Shown: piece after piece, positions 42,022 to 52,225 of the stretch
Position numbering within the stretch: the first letter of the stretch is position 1
Layout: every line of letters starts with the position of its first letter
NCBI GenBank assembly: GCA_903823115.1
Contig: CAIJRN010000034.1
Span: 123,849 to 187,848 of the forward strand
Origin: an uncultured cyanobacterium
Lineage (GTDB): Bacteria; Cyanobacteriota; Cyanobacteriia; PCC-6307; Cyanobiaceae
Length of the DNA: 64,000 bases
Direction: 5' to 3'
Made by a program: the position numbers and the translations under genes
The notes under the pieces: model-generated
Databases searched by the model: none
Seen by the model: only the letters and a program-made list of their open reading frames with translations
What the model was told of the DNA's origin: nothing

Positions 42022-42804
42022 ATGCTCCTCGATCTGCGCGGCAAGAAGGCCCTCGTCACCGGCATCGCCAACAACAAGTCGATCGCCTGGGGCATCGCCC
42101 AGCAATTGCATGCGGCCGGCTGCGAGTTGGGTGTCACCTATCTGCCCGATGAGAAGGGGCGCTTCGAAGGCAAGGTGCGCGATCTCACCGCGCCGCTGGC
42201 CCCGAGCCTGTTCGAGCCCCTGAATGTCCAGGATCCAGCCCAGATCGAGGCGGTGTTCGCCCGGGTGGCCGAGCAGTGGGGCTCGATCGATGTGCTGGTG
42301 CACTGCCTGGCCTTCGCCGGCAAGGAGGAGCTGATCGGCGACTATTCCGCCATCAGCCCCGAGGGCTTCGGTCGGGCGCTGGAGGTGAGCGCCTACTCCC
42401 TGGCTCCCCTCTGCCGCTACGCCAAGCCCCTTTTCAACCCCGGCGGCAGCGTCATCACCCTCAGCTATCTGGGCGCTGAGCGCGCCATCCCCAACTACAA
42501 CGTCATGGGCGTGGCCAAGGCAGCTCTGGAGGCCTCGGTGCGCTATCTCGCCGCTGAGCTGGGCCCGGAGAAACAGGTGCGGGTCAATGCCATCAGCGCC
42601 GGCCCGATCCGCACCCTGGCCAGCTCCGCCATCGGCGGCATCCTCGACATGATCCACAACGTGGAAGAAAAGGCCCCCCTGCGCCGCACCGTCACCCAGG
42701 AGGAGGTGGGCAGCACCGCCGCCTTCCTGGCCAGCCCCCTGGCCAGCGGCATCACCGGCCAGGTGATCTATGTGGATGCGGGCTATTGCATCACCGGGAT
42801 GTGA
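42022..42804 (+). CDS. fabI: Enoyl-[acyl-carrier-protein] reductase (NADH)
   Basis: 260 residues from ATG 42022 (MLLDLRGKKALVTGIANNKS); the ATG at 41998 adds eight residues not usual for the family. Reduces enoyl-ACP in fatty-acid elongation. Seen: G-I-A-N-N-x-S-I-A-W-G cofactor motif, LNVQDPAQIEAVFARVAEQW, VHCLAFAGKEEL, the catalytic YNVMGVAKAALEASVRYLAA (Tyr-x6-Lys), NAISAGPIRTLASSAIGG and the C-terminal GQVIYVDAGYCITGM. Complete and typical of cyanobacterial FabI. Confidence 0.95.
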   Translation: MLLDLRGKKALVTGIANNKSIAWGIAQQLHAAGCELGVTYLPDEKGRFEGKVRDLTAPLAPSLFEPLNVQDPAQIEAVFARVAEQWGSIDVLVHCLAFAGKEELIGDYSAISPEGFGRALEVSAYSLAPLCRYAKPLFNPGGSVITLSYLGAERAIPNYNVMGVAKAALEASVRYLAAELGPEKQVRVNAISAGPIRTLASSAIGGILDMIHNVEEKAPLRRTVTQEEVGSTAAFLASPLASGITGQVIYVDAGYCITGM

Positions 42805-42814
42805 GCCTGGCGAT

Positions 42815-43243
42815 TCAGCCCAGCGGATCGCGGTAGCGCAGGCCGGGGAAACGGCGGAAGTCGCTGTCACAGCTGTGCAGCTCGCAACCGTGTTCAATCG
42901 CCAGAGCGGCTAAATGAGCGTCGCTGGTGAGGTCACCGGCTCTGCCGACCTCCCGGAGCAATCGAGCCAGAATCTCCCAATGGTCAGGGCCCGGTTGGAT
43001 CACCATCACCAGTGGATGGCTCAACCAGCCCTCGACCGCAGTGAGCGCCTGCTCGACGGAAAGCGCAGCAGGGAAGAGGCGCTTGTTGGTGGTCAGCCGC
43101 ACCACGGCCAGGATCACGATCCAGCACAGCGCCAGGGGCTCATCCCCGTTCAGGTGCGTCTCCAACCAAACCCGAGCAGGCCCATGCTTCGGCATGTCGG
43201 AATGAAGGGCGTACACCAGAAGATTGGCATCAATCAGAATCAC
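42815..43243 (-). CDS. vapC: VapC-family PIN-domain toxin
   Basis: 142 residues. MILIDANLLVYALHSDMPKH carries the first catalytic Asp; ALCWIVILAVVRLTTNKRLF, DLTSDAHLAALAIEHGCELH and SCDSDFRRFPGLRYRDPL give the further acidic residues (D-x-H-L-A-A-L-A and D-x-D-F). This is a complete PIN nuclease of the R-L-T-T-N subgroup that often cuts tRNA or rRNA loops. The antitoxin gene directly upstream overlaps its start by four bases. Unlike the two copies at 32.7-33.3 kb it appears intact. Confidence 0.9.
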   Translation of the reverse strand: MILIDANLLVYALHSDMPKHGPARVWLETHLNGDEPLALCWIVILAVVRLTTNKRLFPAALSVEQALTAVEGWLSHPLVMVIQPGPDHWEILARLLREVGRAGDLTSDAHLAALAIEHGCELHSCDSDFRRFPGLRYRDPLG

Positions 43244-43506
43244 TGGCCCAGTCTCAACTTTTCGACCAGGATCTCGTCGTCCAGTTCTTCTGCTAGGGCC
43301 AAGGCCTTGTCGAGGTTCACAGGCCAGCGGGGTTGACCCATCGAAAAGCTGGGGCAGCGATAGGGCTCGTGTTTGGCGACGGCCGGCGAGTTCAGGCCGG
43401 CCCGCAGGGCCTCATTCACCACCTGCTTGAAGGGCTTGCCGCTGTCGAGGGCCTTCTGGCGCAACTGGCGCAGCAGGGCATCGTCGATGGTGAGCGTGGT
43501 GCGCAT
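43240..43506 (-). CDS. vapB: VapB-family antitoxin
   Basis: 88 residues. A ribbon-helix-helix N-terminus (MRTTLTIDDALLRQLRQKAL then DSGKPFKQVVNEALRAGL) is followed by a linker and an acidic toxin-binding C-terminus (LAEELDDEILVEKLRLGQ). ATGA overlap with the downstream vapC. The pair is a complete vapBC operon between fabI and hisB. No recombination sites are seen around it. Confidence 0.87.
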   Translation of the reverse strand: MRTTLTIDDALLRQLRQKALDSGKPFKQVVNEALRAGLNSPAVAKHEPYRCPSFSMGQPRWPVNLDKALALAEELDDEILVEKLRLGQ

Positions 43507-43623
43507 GGCATCAAGATGCTTATGCCAGCGGCATCATGGCATCAACCGCCGGCTCTGACGCCGTTCCAGGGCTTCGGCATGATCGGAGCACCCTGATCAG
43601 GCGCCCACGGGCGCGGCTCACCC

Positions 43624-44226
43624 ATGCGTACCGGCACCATCCACCGCGTGACTGGCGAAACCGATGTGCGGGTGACCCTGGGCCTGGATGGCCATGGCAG
43701 CTGCCAGGTGGCGACCGGCGTGCCCTTCCTTGATCACATGCTCCACCAGATCAGCAGCCACGGCCTGATCGACCTGGAGATCGCGGCCACGGGCGACACC
43801 CACATCGACGATCACCACACCAACGAGGACGTGGGCATCGCCGTCGGCCAGGCTCTGGCGCAGGCTCTGGGCGAGCGGCGCGGCATTCACCGCTTCGGCC
43901 ACTTCGTGGCGCCGTTGGATGAGGCGCTGGTGCAGGTGGCCCTGGATTGCTCCGGCCGCCCCCACCTCTCCTATGGCCTGACGATCCCGGCCCAGAAGAT
44001 CGGCAGCTACGACACCGAACTGGTGAAGGAGTTCTTCGTGGCGGTGGCCAACAACGCCGGCCTCACCCTGCATATCCGTCAGCTCGATGGGGTGAATTCC
44101 CACCACATCGTCGAGGCCTGCTTCAAGGCCTTCGCCCGCGCCCTGCGGCTGGCAGTGGAGATCGACCCCCGCCGGGCTGGAGCGGTGCCCAGCAGCAAAG
44201 GGGTGCTGGAGCGGGCGGGAGGCTGA
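43624..44226 (+). CDS. hisB: Imidazoleglycerol-phosphate dehydratase
   Basis: 200 residues, the monofunctional HisB of cyanobacteria (no phosphatase domain). Dehydrates imidazoleglycerol phosphate in histidine synthesis using a di-manganese site. The metal-binding His motifs are visible: [54 protein letters not shown] and [20 protein letters not shown]. Length is normal. It is not in a his operon here, as usual in cyanobacteria. Confidence 0.96.
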   Translation: MRTGTIHRVTGETDVRVTLGLDGHGSCQVATGVPFLDHMLHQISSHGLIDLEIAATGDTHIDDHHTNEDVGIAVGQALAQALGERRGIHRFGHFVAPLDEALVQVALDCSGRPHLSYGLTIPAQKIGSYDTELVKEFFVAVANNAGLTLHIRQLDGVNSHHIVEACFKAFARALRLAVEIDPRRAGAVPSSKGVLERAGG

Positions 44227-44410
44227 AGGGGGGAGGTAAGGGCCGGGAGCCTTGCTGCCGCCGGGCCCGAGGCCCCGCTTGCATCGCCTTCCGGCAGGCC
44301 CGTGAGCTTTTGGGATTCCCTGCCCGGCAGGCGGGGTGAATGCAATGCAAATCCGAGGCAGCGGCGGGAGATCAGGCCGTTACGGTGAATTCCAATCCCG
44401 AGGCCGCACC

Positions 44411-44590
44411 ATGAAAGGCGCCATCGTTCTGACCACCGCAGCTGCGGCAGCCGCTGCAGCCCTGACCCTGATGGCCTCTCCAGCCAGGGCCGCCCAGGCC
44501 GAACAGCCCTGCCAGGAAACCCTCAGCGCCCCCTGCGAACGCCCCCTGCCTCCGCCCTGCACGCCGCTGGAACAGCCCTGTCAGCGCTGA
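44411..44590 (+). CDS. Small exported Cys/Pro-rich peptide
   Basis: 59 residues from ATG 44411. A signal peptide ([20 protein letters not shown] then MASPARA-A) leaves a mature part of about 32 residues with four or five Cys in a Pro/Gln/Glu-rich context: QPCQETLSAPCERPLPPPCT then PLEQPCQR. The regular P-C-x(n)-P-C spacing is striking. No family is recognised; a periplasmic metal-binding or disulfide-rich peptide is possible. Confidence that it is real rests on the clear export signal and non-random Cys pattern. Confidence 0.55.
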   Translation: MKGAIVLTTAAAAAAAALTLMASPARAAQAEQPCQETLSAPCERPLPPPCTPLEQPCQR

Positions 44591-44738
44591 GGCCCGCCCA
44601 GGCTCCGGACCACGGCCTGGCTCCGCGATCCGAACAACACCCGACCAGGCCCATGGACCGGCAACCGGCCCTTCACACTCCGTTACGCAATGATGGGGAA
44701 GCCGTGACATCACGGCCCCTCCTCCGCTGAGCGCCCCG

Positions 44739-46253
44739 ATGACCGTTGCCCCCAGCCCCGTCTCCCCCCAGGCGGGTGACTATGACCGCGCCGACTGGGC
44801 CAGTGGCTTCCGCAATGTCGGCGTTGAGCTCAGTGATGTGACGGTCGAGGCCAGCCGCGGCACGATTCCGGCCGAGTTGCAGGGCACCCTCTATCGCAAC
44901 GGTCCCGGCCGGCTGGAGCGCGGCGGCCAGTGGGTGCACCATCCCTTCGATGGCGACGGCATGATCACCGCCCTGCGCTTCGAGGACGGCGCGGTGCGGC
45001 TCAGCAACCGCTTCATCCGCACCGAGGGCTGGCTGGCCGAGGAAAAGGCCGGCCGCTTCACCTACCGCGGTGTCTTCGGCACCCAGAAGCCCGGCGGCCC
45101 CCTGGCCAACGCCTTCGATCTGCGCCTCAAGAACATCGCCAACACCCATGTGGTGCGCCTTGGCGATGAGCTGCTGGCTCTCTGGGAGGCCAGCTCCCCC
45201 CATGCCCTCGACCCCGACAGCCTCGAGACGCGGGGCGTCACCCTGCTCGATGGCGTGCTCAAGCCGGGAGAGGCCTTCAGCGCCCACCCGCGCTTCGATC
45301 CCGGCCACCACGGTCAGGAGCGGATGGTGACCTTCGGCGTCAAGACGGGACCGCGCAGCACGGTGCGGCTGCTGGAGTTCGCGGTGAAGGACGACCCGGC
45401 CGCCGGTGTCAAGGCCGGCCAGTTGCTGAGCGAGCGCTCCGACAGCTTCAAGGGTTTCGCCTTCCTGCACGACTTCGCCATCACCCCGAACTGGGCGGTG
45501 TTCCTGCAGAACGCCATCGCCTTCAATCCCCTGCCCTACCTGCTCGGCCGCAAGGGAGCGGCCCAGTGCCTGGCTTCCAAGCCCGGTGGTCAGGCCCAGT
45601 TCTGGCTGATTCCAAGGGATTCGGGCGCCTTCGCCGGCCAGGAGCCGCGCATCATTCCGGCCCCTGAAGGCTTTGTCTTCCACCATCTCAACGCCTGGGA
45701 GGAGCGCGATGAACTGGTGCTCACCAGCATCTTCTACGCCGATTTCCCCTCGATCGGCCCGGATACCGACTTCCGCTCGATCGACTTCGACCTGATCCCC
45801 GAGGGCCTGCTGGAGCGCTGCACGATCGATCTGACCAGCGGCACACTGCGCACGGAGCGCCTCAGCGAGCGCTGCTGCGAGTTCGCCATGGTCAATCCGT
45901 CCCGCGAAGGGCTGGCCAGCCGCTATGGCTGGATGGCGGTGGCGGAACGGGAAACCGGCAACGACCCCCTGCAGGCGCTCAAGAAGCTGGATCTGGTCTC
46001 GGGGGAGCGGCGGGTGTGGAGCGCGGCGCCGCGCGGCTTCGTCAGTGAGCCGGTGATGGTGCCCCGGCCGGCTGCCGCTGGCGCCCCGGCCCCTGCCGAG
46101 GACGATGGCTGGGTGCTGTGTGTCGTCTGGAATGGCGCCCGCTGCGCCTCCGACCTGGTGATCCTCGATGCCGCCTCGATGGCCGAGGTGGCCGTGCTGG
46201 AGCTGCCTCTGGCGATTCCCTACGGCCTGCACGGCAGCTTCGTGCCGGCCTGA
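44739..46253 (+). CDS. Carotenoid oxygenase (RPE65/CCD family)
   Basis: 504 residues. The four iron-binding His of the seven-bladed propeller appear in order: NIANTHVVRLGDEL, KGFAFLHDFAITPNWAVFLQ, FVFHHLNAWEERDELVLTSI and IPYGLHGSFVPA at the C-terminus. N-terminal signatures include GTLYRNGPGRLERGGQWVHH and PFDGDGMITALRF. The family cleaves carotenoids or apocarotenoids (retinal-forming Diox1/ACO types among cyanobacteria); regiospecificity is not readable. Followed by the convergent SulP transporter after 28 bases. Confidence 0.93.
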   Translation: MTVAPSPVSPQAGDYDRADWASGFRNVGVELSDVTVEASRGTIPAELQGTLYRNGPGRLERGGQWVHHPFDGDGMITALRFEDGAVRLSNRFIRTEGWLAEEKAGRFTYRGVFGTQKPGGPLANAFDLRLKNIANTHVVRLGDELLALWEASSPHALDPDSLETRGVTLLDGVLKPGEAFSAHPRFDPGHHGQERMVTFGVKTGPRSTVRLLEFAVKDDPAAGVKAGQLLSERSDSFKGFAFLHDFAITPNWAVFLQNAIAFNPLPYLLGRKGAAQCLASKPGGQAQFWLIPRDSGAFAGQEPRIIPAPEGFVFHHLNAWEERDELVLTSIFYADFPSIGPDTDFRSIDFDLIPEGLLERCTIDLTSGTLRTERLSERCCEFAMVNPSREGLASRYGWMAVAERETGNDPLQALKKLDLVSGERRVWSAAPRGFVSEPVMVPRPAAAGAPAPAEDDGWVLCVVWNGARCASDLVILDAASMAEVAVLELPLAIPYGLHGSFVPA

Positions 46254-46281
46254 ATCGGCAAGGGCGCGAGGCGATGCCGGC

Positions 46282-48522
46282 TCAACGCATCATGAAATCC
46301 ACCGAGTGAAAATCCTCGGCCAGCAGCATCGCCTCCATGGTCAGCACCCGGTTCTGCAGCTCCAGGGCGAGCTGTGGTTGCTGGCTGGCCATGGCCTCCA
46401 GTTGATCTCTGGTGAGGGAATAGAGCACGGTGTTTTGTTTGAATGTTGCCGTGCCCATACGTGGCGACTTCAGGAAGAAGGACACCTCGCCAAACACGGA
46501 ACCTGATCCGATGCCGAAATAGCGCTTGCGTTCACCATTGGCCGCAAACGATCCCACCTCAATTTCGCCTGATTCAACGAGATAGAGGTGCACGGCTTCA
46601 TCGCCATCTCGCCAGAGGATGGTTCCAGTCAGATAGCTCTCGCGCTGCAGATAAGCCCCTGCCTTGGCGATGAACTGAGCCGTCCACTCGACAGCTTCCG
46701 CATCCAGGCTTGCCACTGTCTGAACCTCAGCCTCCGCCGGCTGCGCAGGTGAATCCCCCCGAGGATCGCCCCCTGCCAGCAGTTGATCTTCACACCATTG
46801 CAGGGCTTCGTCCATGTCCGCGGCCAGGTGCATGGAGGCTGTCAGATCCGGACCTGTCGCATCCGCAGGGCCCATGAAGCGCAGGAACTGGCGCCTGGCC
46901 ACCGGCGACAGATCGCTGAGGACCAGGGTCGCCTGCCGCGCGCTGGCCAGCTTGGTAAGACGACTGATCCAGGTCATGCCGCCGGAATCGATGCCAACAA
47001 CATCGCGAAAATCCAGCAGCAGGAAGCGGGGAGCCCGGCGCTCCTCAGTGTCAAGCAACGCCTGCATGCGCCGATAGAGATTGAAGGAAGATCCAAAAAA
47101 GACTGATCCCTGCAAGGCGAAAATCCGGACGTCATCGCCCCGACGCCGCAGTAAAGAGGCGGCGGACCGGCTGCGAATCTCCTGGCTCTGGATCGTCTTG
47201 CAAGTGCCGGCAAACTTAACCAGATTGACCTTGGAAGAACTGATCACGAAGAAGCAGAATGCCGCCAAAAGTCCAACCAGTACGCCATTGATAAAGCCGA
47301 AGTAGGCGATCACAACCATGATCAAGATGGTCGATCCGTACTCCAGCCTGGTGAGACGTTTGAAGCTGTCAACGCAGGGATCTTTCAGCATGCAGATGCC
47401 AAGGAATAGCGTCAGCCCGCCCAGCAAGAAGTTTGGAAAGATCTGCAGCAGTGACATCCCGAACCCCAGGGCCGCCACCGACATGGCTGAGTTGATCAGG
47501 CTGGGCAGGCGACCAGGCGCATTCAGCTCATGGGACAGGGCCGAGCCACTGATTGAAAGATAGCCATTGGCACCGCCGAACAATCCGGCCACCAGATTGG
47601 CCAGGCCATTCCCCCTCAGCTCCCGATCCAGATCGATCTCCTCCTCCGTTGCCTGCTCAAGCCCGGAAGCATTGAGAAGCAGCGCCAGGGAGCCGACAAA
47701 AGCAATGATCAGATAGTGAACAACATGCCTGCCAAGAATGTTCCAATCAATCTGGCCCAGCTGCGCCAGGCTCAAGGGAGGCCAGAGCCTGCCAGCAGGA
47801 AAGCCACCCTCAATCCAGCCGCGGGCGATCGCCGTCTGGGTGCTGATATGAAAGCCATGCAAGCACAGGGCAAAAATCAGAGCCGACGCAAACAGCAGCG
47901 TGGGCAAGACCCAGGCCTTGGGGAAACGCAGATGGATCCACACCAAACCAATGCCAAACCACATGCCAGGCAGCCATCGCCCGGGGGCCCCAGGCAGGAA
48001 CAACTGATTCAGATTGAACATGGTGAGGTTGGTATTCATCAAGAAGCCCAGCCCTGCCAGCAGCAAGATCACCCCCGTACCTGCCAGGAAGCCACTCACG
48101 ACCGAAGGTGGGAAAAAGCGCGCCCCAACGCCAAGTCGAAATTGGCCCAAGCCATAGAGCGTGAGGCCCATCACAAGCGTTGAGATGGCAATCGCCGCCA
48201 CCACCGTTGGCAACGTACTGGCATTGTTGTGCGTACTGGCGGCAATACTGATGACCATCAGCGCAACAATTGCCGGCGTTGAATCTTGAACCCCAGCCAG
48301 GCCGAAGCGGCTGCTGGAATGCAGGGACGCAATGGCAGCCACCATCGCATTGCCAACCAGAAAAAGGCCGATCCCCAGGGGGAAATAAGGCCTCAGATCG
48401 CCCGAAAAGATGACAGAAGCCAGGGCAATGCAAAGGGGGATGGCCATCGCCCCATTGATCACCCCTGAGACGATTGCATTCACAGTTGAGCCTTTTGCAC
48501 CCTGACGCGCCTGGCTACTCAT
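46282..48522 (-). CDS. SulP-family transporter with STAS and cyclic-nucleotide-binding domains
   Basis: 746 residues. About 1-430 is a SulP (SLC26) membrane domain (NAIVSGVINGAMAIPLCIAL; GLANLVAGLFGGANGYLSIS, SGSALSHELNAPGRL). A STAS domain follows at about 450-570 (DVRIFALQGSVFFGSSFNLY, FLLLDFRDVVGIDSGGMTWI with the phosphorylatable Ser region), then a cNMP-binding domain at about 610-730 (GTILWRDGDEAVHLYLVESG, SGSVFGEVSFFLKSPRMGTA). This three-part layout marks a cyanobacterial subgroup; the substrate may be sulfate, bicarbonate or another anion. A decayed copy of its last 60 residues lies at 18548-18759. Confidence 0.9.
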   Translation of the reverse strand: MSSQARQGAKGSTVNAIVSGVINGAMAIPLCIALASVIFSGDLRPYFPLGIGLFLVGNAMVAAIASLHSSSRFGLAGVQDSTPAIVALMVISIAASTHNNASTLPTVVAAIAISTLVMGLTLYGLGQFRLGVGARFFPPSVVSGFLAGTGVILLLAGLGFLMNTNLTMFNLNQLFLPGAPGRWLPGMWFGIGLVWIHLRFPKAWVLPTLLFASALIFALCLHGFHISTQTAIARGWIEGGFPAGRLWPPLSLAQLGQIDWNILGRHVVHYLIIAFVGSLALLLNASGLEQATEEEIDLDRELRGNGLANLVAGLFGGANGYLSISGSALSHELNAPGRLPSLINSAMSVAALGFGMSLLQIFPNFLLGGLTLFLGICMLKDPCVDSFKRLTRLEYGSTILIMVVIAYFGFINGVLVGLLAAFCFFVISSSKVNLVKFAGTCKTIQSQEIRSRSAASLLRRRGDDVRIFALQGSVFFGSSFNLYRRMQALLDTEERRAPRFLLLDFRDVVGIDSGGMTWISRLTKLASARQATLVLSDLSPVARRQFLRFMGPADATGPDLTASMHLAADMDEALQWCEDQLLAGGDPRGDSPAQPAEAEVQTVASLDAEAVEWTAQFIAKAGAYLQRESYLTGTILWRDGDEAVHLYLVESGEIEVGSFAANGERKRYFGIGSGSVFGEVSFFLKSPRMGTATFKQNTVLYSLTRDQLEAMASQQPQLALELQNRVLTMEAMLLAEDFHSVDFMMR

Positions 48523-48733
48523 GTCTCATCACTGGCTTCACGGCTGAGAGTCTGCCTCTTGCCATGGCGTCTCGACAGCATCGGAGCGAATTGAAACCGA
48601 ACGATCCAAGGCCGGAGCCTCATTCTTTGCTGTCCCAGCAATAACCACGCCTGGCCAGCTCCCAGCACTGCCGCCCTGATCAGCGAGACTGGGCCGAATC
48701 CAGGCCCGCCTCCGGGGCTCCTTCCCTCCACCC

Positions 48734-50869
48734 ATGGTCGCCAGCGCCCCAGGCACCCTCCGCGACGCCAGTGCCGCAGCGGCCAGTGCCGCCGCCGCCC
48801 GAGCCTTTCCCCTGGCGGCGATCACCGGTCACGGCACCCTGAAGCTGGCGTTGCTGCTGGCGGCGGTGGATCCGGGACTGGGCGGCGTCGTGATCGCCGG
48901 CGGCCGCGGCACCGGCAAATCGGTGCTGGCCCGGGGCCTCCATGCCCTGCTGCCGCCGATTGATGTCCTCGATCTCGGCGACGGCGCCAGCCAGCTCAAC
49001 CTCGATCCCCGCCGCCCCGATGAGTGGGACGACCCCACCCGCAGCCGCATCACGGCCCTGGGAGGCGACGCCGAAGGCCAGGATCCCAGCGTCCTGCTGC
49101 CGACCAAGGTGGTGGCGGCGCCGTTTGTGCAGGTGCCCCTGGGCATCACCGAAGACCGGCTGCTCGGCTCGGTCGATGTCACCGCCTCCCTGGCCGCTGG
49201 CGCCGCGGTGTTCCAGCCCGGTCTGCTGGCGGAGGCCCATCGCGGTGTGTTGTATGTCGACGAACTCAATCTGCTCGACGACGGCATCACCAACCTGCTG
49301 CTGGCTGCCATCGGCAGCGGCGAGAACCGGATCGAACGCGAGGGGCTGAGCCTGTCCCATCCCTGCCGCTGCCTGTTGATCGCCACCTACAACCCCGAGG
49401 AGGGGGCGGTGCGCGATCACCTGCTCGATCGCTTCGCCATCGCCCTCTCCGCCAACCAGCTGCTGGATGTGCAGCAGCGGGTGGCGATCACCCGCTCGGC
49501 CCTCGATCACGGCGAATCCAGCGACCGCTTCCGCGATCGCTTCCAGGAGGACACCGACGCCCTGGCCACCCAGCTGCTGCTGGCCCGCCAGTGGCTGCCG
49601 GATGTGCGCATCAGCCGTGAGCAGATCACCTATCTGGTGACCGAGGCCCTGCGCGGTGGTGTCGAAGGGCATCGCTCCGAGCTCTATGCGGTGCGGGTGG
49701 CCCGCGCCCATGCCGCCCTCAGCGGCCGTGATCAGGTGGAGGCCGACGACTTGCAGGTGGCGGTGCGGCTGGTGATCGCCCCCCGGGCCCTGCAGTTGCC
49801 GCCCCCCGATCCGGACCAGCCCCTGGAGCCGCCGCCGCCGCCGCCACCCCAGGGCGAACAACCGCCGCAGGAACCCGAAGCCCCGGACGATCAGAACCAG
49901 GACGACAACGACGAACCTGACGACGAAGAAGAAGAGGAGGAGGACGACAGTCCGGAGGATCAGCCGCCACCGTCGATTCCGGAGGAGTTCCTGCTCGATC
50001 CGGAGGCCACCGCCATCGATCCCGACCTGCTGCTGTTCTCAGCCGCCAAGACCAAGAGCGGCGGCAGCGGCAGCCGCGCCGTGGTGCTGAGCGATTCCCG
50101 CGGCCGCTATGTCAAACCGATGCTGCCGCGCGGGCCGGTGAAACGCATCGCCGTTGATGCCACCCTGCGGGCTGCGGCGCCGTATCAGAAAGCCCGCCGG
50201 GCGCGCGAACCGCAGCGCAAGGTGATCGTCGAGGACGGCGATCTGCGGGCCAAGCAACTGCAGCGCAAGGCCGGCGCCCTGGTGATCTTCCTGGTCGATG
50301 CCAGCGGCTCGATGGCCCTGAACCGCATGCAGAGCGCCAAGGGGGCCGTGATCCGGCTGCTCACCGAGGCCTATGAAAATCGCGACGAGGTGGCGCTGAT
50401 CACCTTCCGCGGCGAGCAGGCCGAAGTGCTGCTGCCCCCCACCCGCTCGATCACCGCTGCTCGGCGGCGGCTGGAAGCGATGCCCTGTGGCGGCGGCTCT
50501 CCCCTGGCCCATGGCCTCACCCAGGCCGCTCGCGTCGCGGCCAATGCCCTGGCCACCGGCGATCTGGGCCAGGTGGTGGTGGTGGCGATCACCGATGGCC
50601 GCGGCAATGTGCCCCTGGCCCGCTCCCTGGGGCAGCCGCTGCTGGAGGGGGAGGAAGCGGTCGACCTCAAGGAGGAGGTGAAGCAGGTGGCCAGCCGCTA
50701 CCGGCCTCTGGGCATCAAGCTGCTGGTGATCGACACCGAGCGCAAGTTCATCGGCAGCGGCATGGGCAAGGACCTGGCCGAGGCCGCCGGCGGCCGCTAT
50801 GTGCAGCTGCCCAAGGCCAGTGATCAGGCGATCGCCGCCATCGCCATGCAGGCGATCGCTTCGGTCTGA
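48734..50869 (+). CDS. chlD: Magnesium chelatase ATPase subunit D
   Basis: 711 residues. ChlD, ChlI and ChlH insert Mg2+ into protoporphyrin IX, the first step to chlorophyll. The N-terminal AAA+ part has [20 protein letters not shown] (Walker A), [15 protein letters not shown] (Walker B) and [20 protein letters not shown]. The middle is a proline/acid-rich linker ([30 protein letters not shown]). The C-terminal integrin-I/VWA domain has the MIDAS motif [20 protein letters not shown] near residue 525 and [11 protein letters not shown]. Length and layout are standard for cyanobacterial ChlD. Confidence 0.95.
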   Translation: MVASAPGTLRDASAAAASAAAARAFPLAAITGHGTLKLALLLAAVDPGLGGVVIAGGRGTGKSVLARGLHALLPPIDVLDLGDGASQLNLDPRRPDEWDDPTRSRITALGGDAEGQDPSVLLPTKVVAAPFVQVPLGITEDRLLGSVDVTASLAAGAAVFQPGLLAEAHRGVLYVDELNLLDDGITNLLLAAIGSGENRIEREGLSLSHPCRCLLIATYNPEEGAVRDHLLDRFAIALSANQLLDVQQRVAITRSALDHGESSDRFRDRFQEDTDALATQLLLARQWLPDVRISREQITYLVTEALRGGVEGHRSELYAVRVARAHAALSGRDQVEADDLQVAVRLVIAPRALQLPPPDPDQPLEPPPPPPPQGEQPPQEPEAPDDQNQDDNDEPDDEEEEEEDDSPEDQPPPSIPEEFLLDPEATAIDPDLLLFSAAKTKSGGSGSRAVVLSDSRGRYVKPMLPRGPVKRIAVDATLRAAAPYQKARRAREPQRKVIVEDGDLRAKQLQRKAGALVIFLVDASGSMALNRMQSAKGAVIRLLTEAYENRDEVALITFRGEQAEVLLPPTRSITAARRRLEAMPCGGGSPLAHGLTQAARVAANALATGDLGQVVVVAITDGRGNVPLARSLGQPLLEGEEAVDLKEEVKQVASRYRPLGIKLLVIDTERKFIGSGMGKDLAEAAGGRYVQLPKASDQAIAAIAMQAIASV

Positions 50870-50927
50870 GTCGGACCGCTGGCGGGCGAGCTGGACTCCA
50901 GCCCCGCGCCGTTGTGCGGAGCCTTGC

Positions 50928-51218
50928 TCAGCAGCAAGGAAGGCTCGATTGCAAGTCAAGGATGGCCCCCGACTGTTGGATCGGCCGCCCTTCCATCCCA
51001 CCGGGCTTGTCGATCTGCTTCAGCATCTGATGGGTGGCGTAGTGGTCATAGGCGGCTCTGTCGCTCCACACGCCGACGATCAGCAGGCCACCTTCCACCG
51101 CCGCTACGGAGCGGAACAGATACCCCTCCGGCAGCTGCGCAGCGGTGTGCAGCGCGGCCGACTCCTGCTGGAACTGATCGGCGCTTGCTCCAGGCCAGAA
51201 GTTGGCAACCAGGTGCAT
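50928..51218 (-). CDS. ABM-fold-like hypothetical protein
   Basis: 96 residues with a predicted dimeric alpha/beta (antibiotic-monooxygenase-like) pattern: MHLVANFWPGASADQFQQES, YLFRSVAAVEGGLLIVGVWS, DRAAYDHYATHQMLKQI, and a strand at the end. No catalytic residues can be assigned. The ORF is compact, starts near a GC-rich intergenic region and has codon use like its neighbours. It is convergent with chlD. A role is not proposed; a stand-alone ABM protein is the best guess. Confidence 0.6.
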   Translation of the reverse strand: MHLVANFWPGASADQFQQESAALHTAAQLPEGYLFRSVAAVEGGLLIVGVWSDRAAYDHYATHQMLKQIDKPGGMEGRPIQQSGAILDLQSSLPCC

Positions 51219-52225
51219 CTCAAAAGCCTGAGTGAGGGCTCGCCAGGTTAGGCCCAGCGCTCTGAATCAGGTCAGGGCAGCGATCTGCCTGAAATCGCTG
51301 CTGACGTTCGGGCCGGTGCCACAACTTGGGGCTGCATTGCTACAGGAGGCTGGGTGGGGCAAGCCAGGACTTTTGGCCTCTGGTTTGGACCTTGGTGATC
51401 GTGGCTGTGGCGTTGAAGACCCGTTGGCTTCCGTCGTAATCGATCCGTGCGAGTGAGCGAAGCAGGGGGAATATATGCTCACTGTGGCTCTCCAGAGAAG
51501 GTTGATGATGCCAGCAGGCTCGGATCGTTTTCTGCCAGCTGTGCACGACGCTTCTACTGGCTGAATCGTGGACCAATCTGGCCGCTTGCTTGTTTTTAAT
51601 GGTCACAATTATTGCAGCAGAGGGAGTGAAATCTGCCGATCGCTAATCTGTCGTGAAGTCAGCAGAATAGCGGCGAGGAAGATGGTCAAATGCCTGAATC
51701 GCCTTGTTGCCATGGGCTGGATGGATCCCCTGCTCCTGCTCAAGGCGGGCGCCGGGCTCTGGCTCGTGGCTGCTGTCGCTAGCAGTGCTGGGGGCGCCTA
51801 TCGTTGCCCGAAACCTTGAATCATCTCCCGACAATCTTGTTGTTGCTGGCCTCAGTGAAGGCTTCGTTTGTCGTCGGCCAGGACCTGACTTTCGGCTGTC
51901 CTGCCGTTGCCGAGGATGGGCGTTCGTGAGATGGCCTTGTCCGCTTCTCGATCCCATTGCTCATTTGCCGCTGAACGTGCGACCTGGACGCTGCAACTCT
52001 GGCCTTGGCCAAGATTGCAGGGGGCTTGTTCTGCAGGCCTCGTTGCCCGCGCTTCTGGCTTTCACGGCGCCTCTGCGGCGGTGTGGGCAGTTGCCCCAGG
52101 CCTGGGCGATGGGCCAGTGCCGGATTCCCGCCCTGGCCTCTGAAGTGGCTCCTTAGGATTGGACCAATTGATCGAGAGCCGGTTTTGCCGCTTCCCTGGG
52201 GTCCCTTCCATCTTGTGGCGCGTCC
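51219..52225. other. One-kilobase region without a recognised gene
   Basis: Several short ORFs occur on both strands (for example 51340-51606 on the minus strand and 51568-51819 on the plus strand, the latter with a hydrophobic LLLLKAGAGLWLVAAVASSA segment), but none has a family signature or convincing start. Base composition is lower in GC between about 51440 and 51680. It may hold a degraded gene or an untranslated RNA that I cannot identify. Confidence 0.5.

Noticed and set aside
44245..44350. GC-rich repeats after hisB, partly palindromic (TTGCAT...ATGCAA)
   Set aside because: Pairing is imperfect and the arms are far apart; not enough for a defined element.
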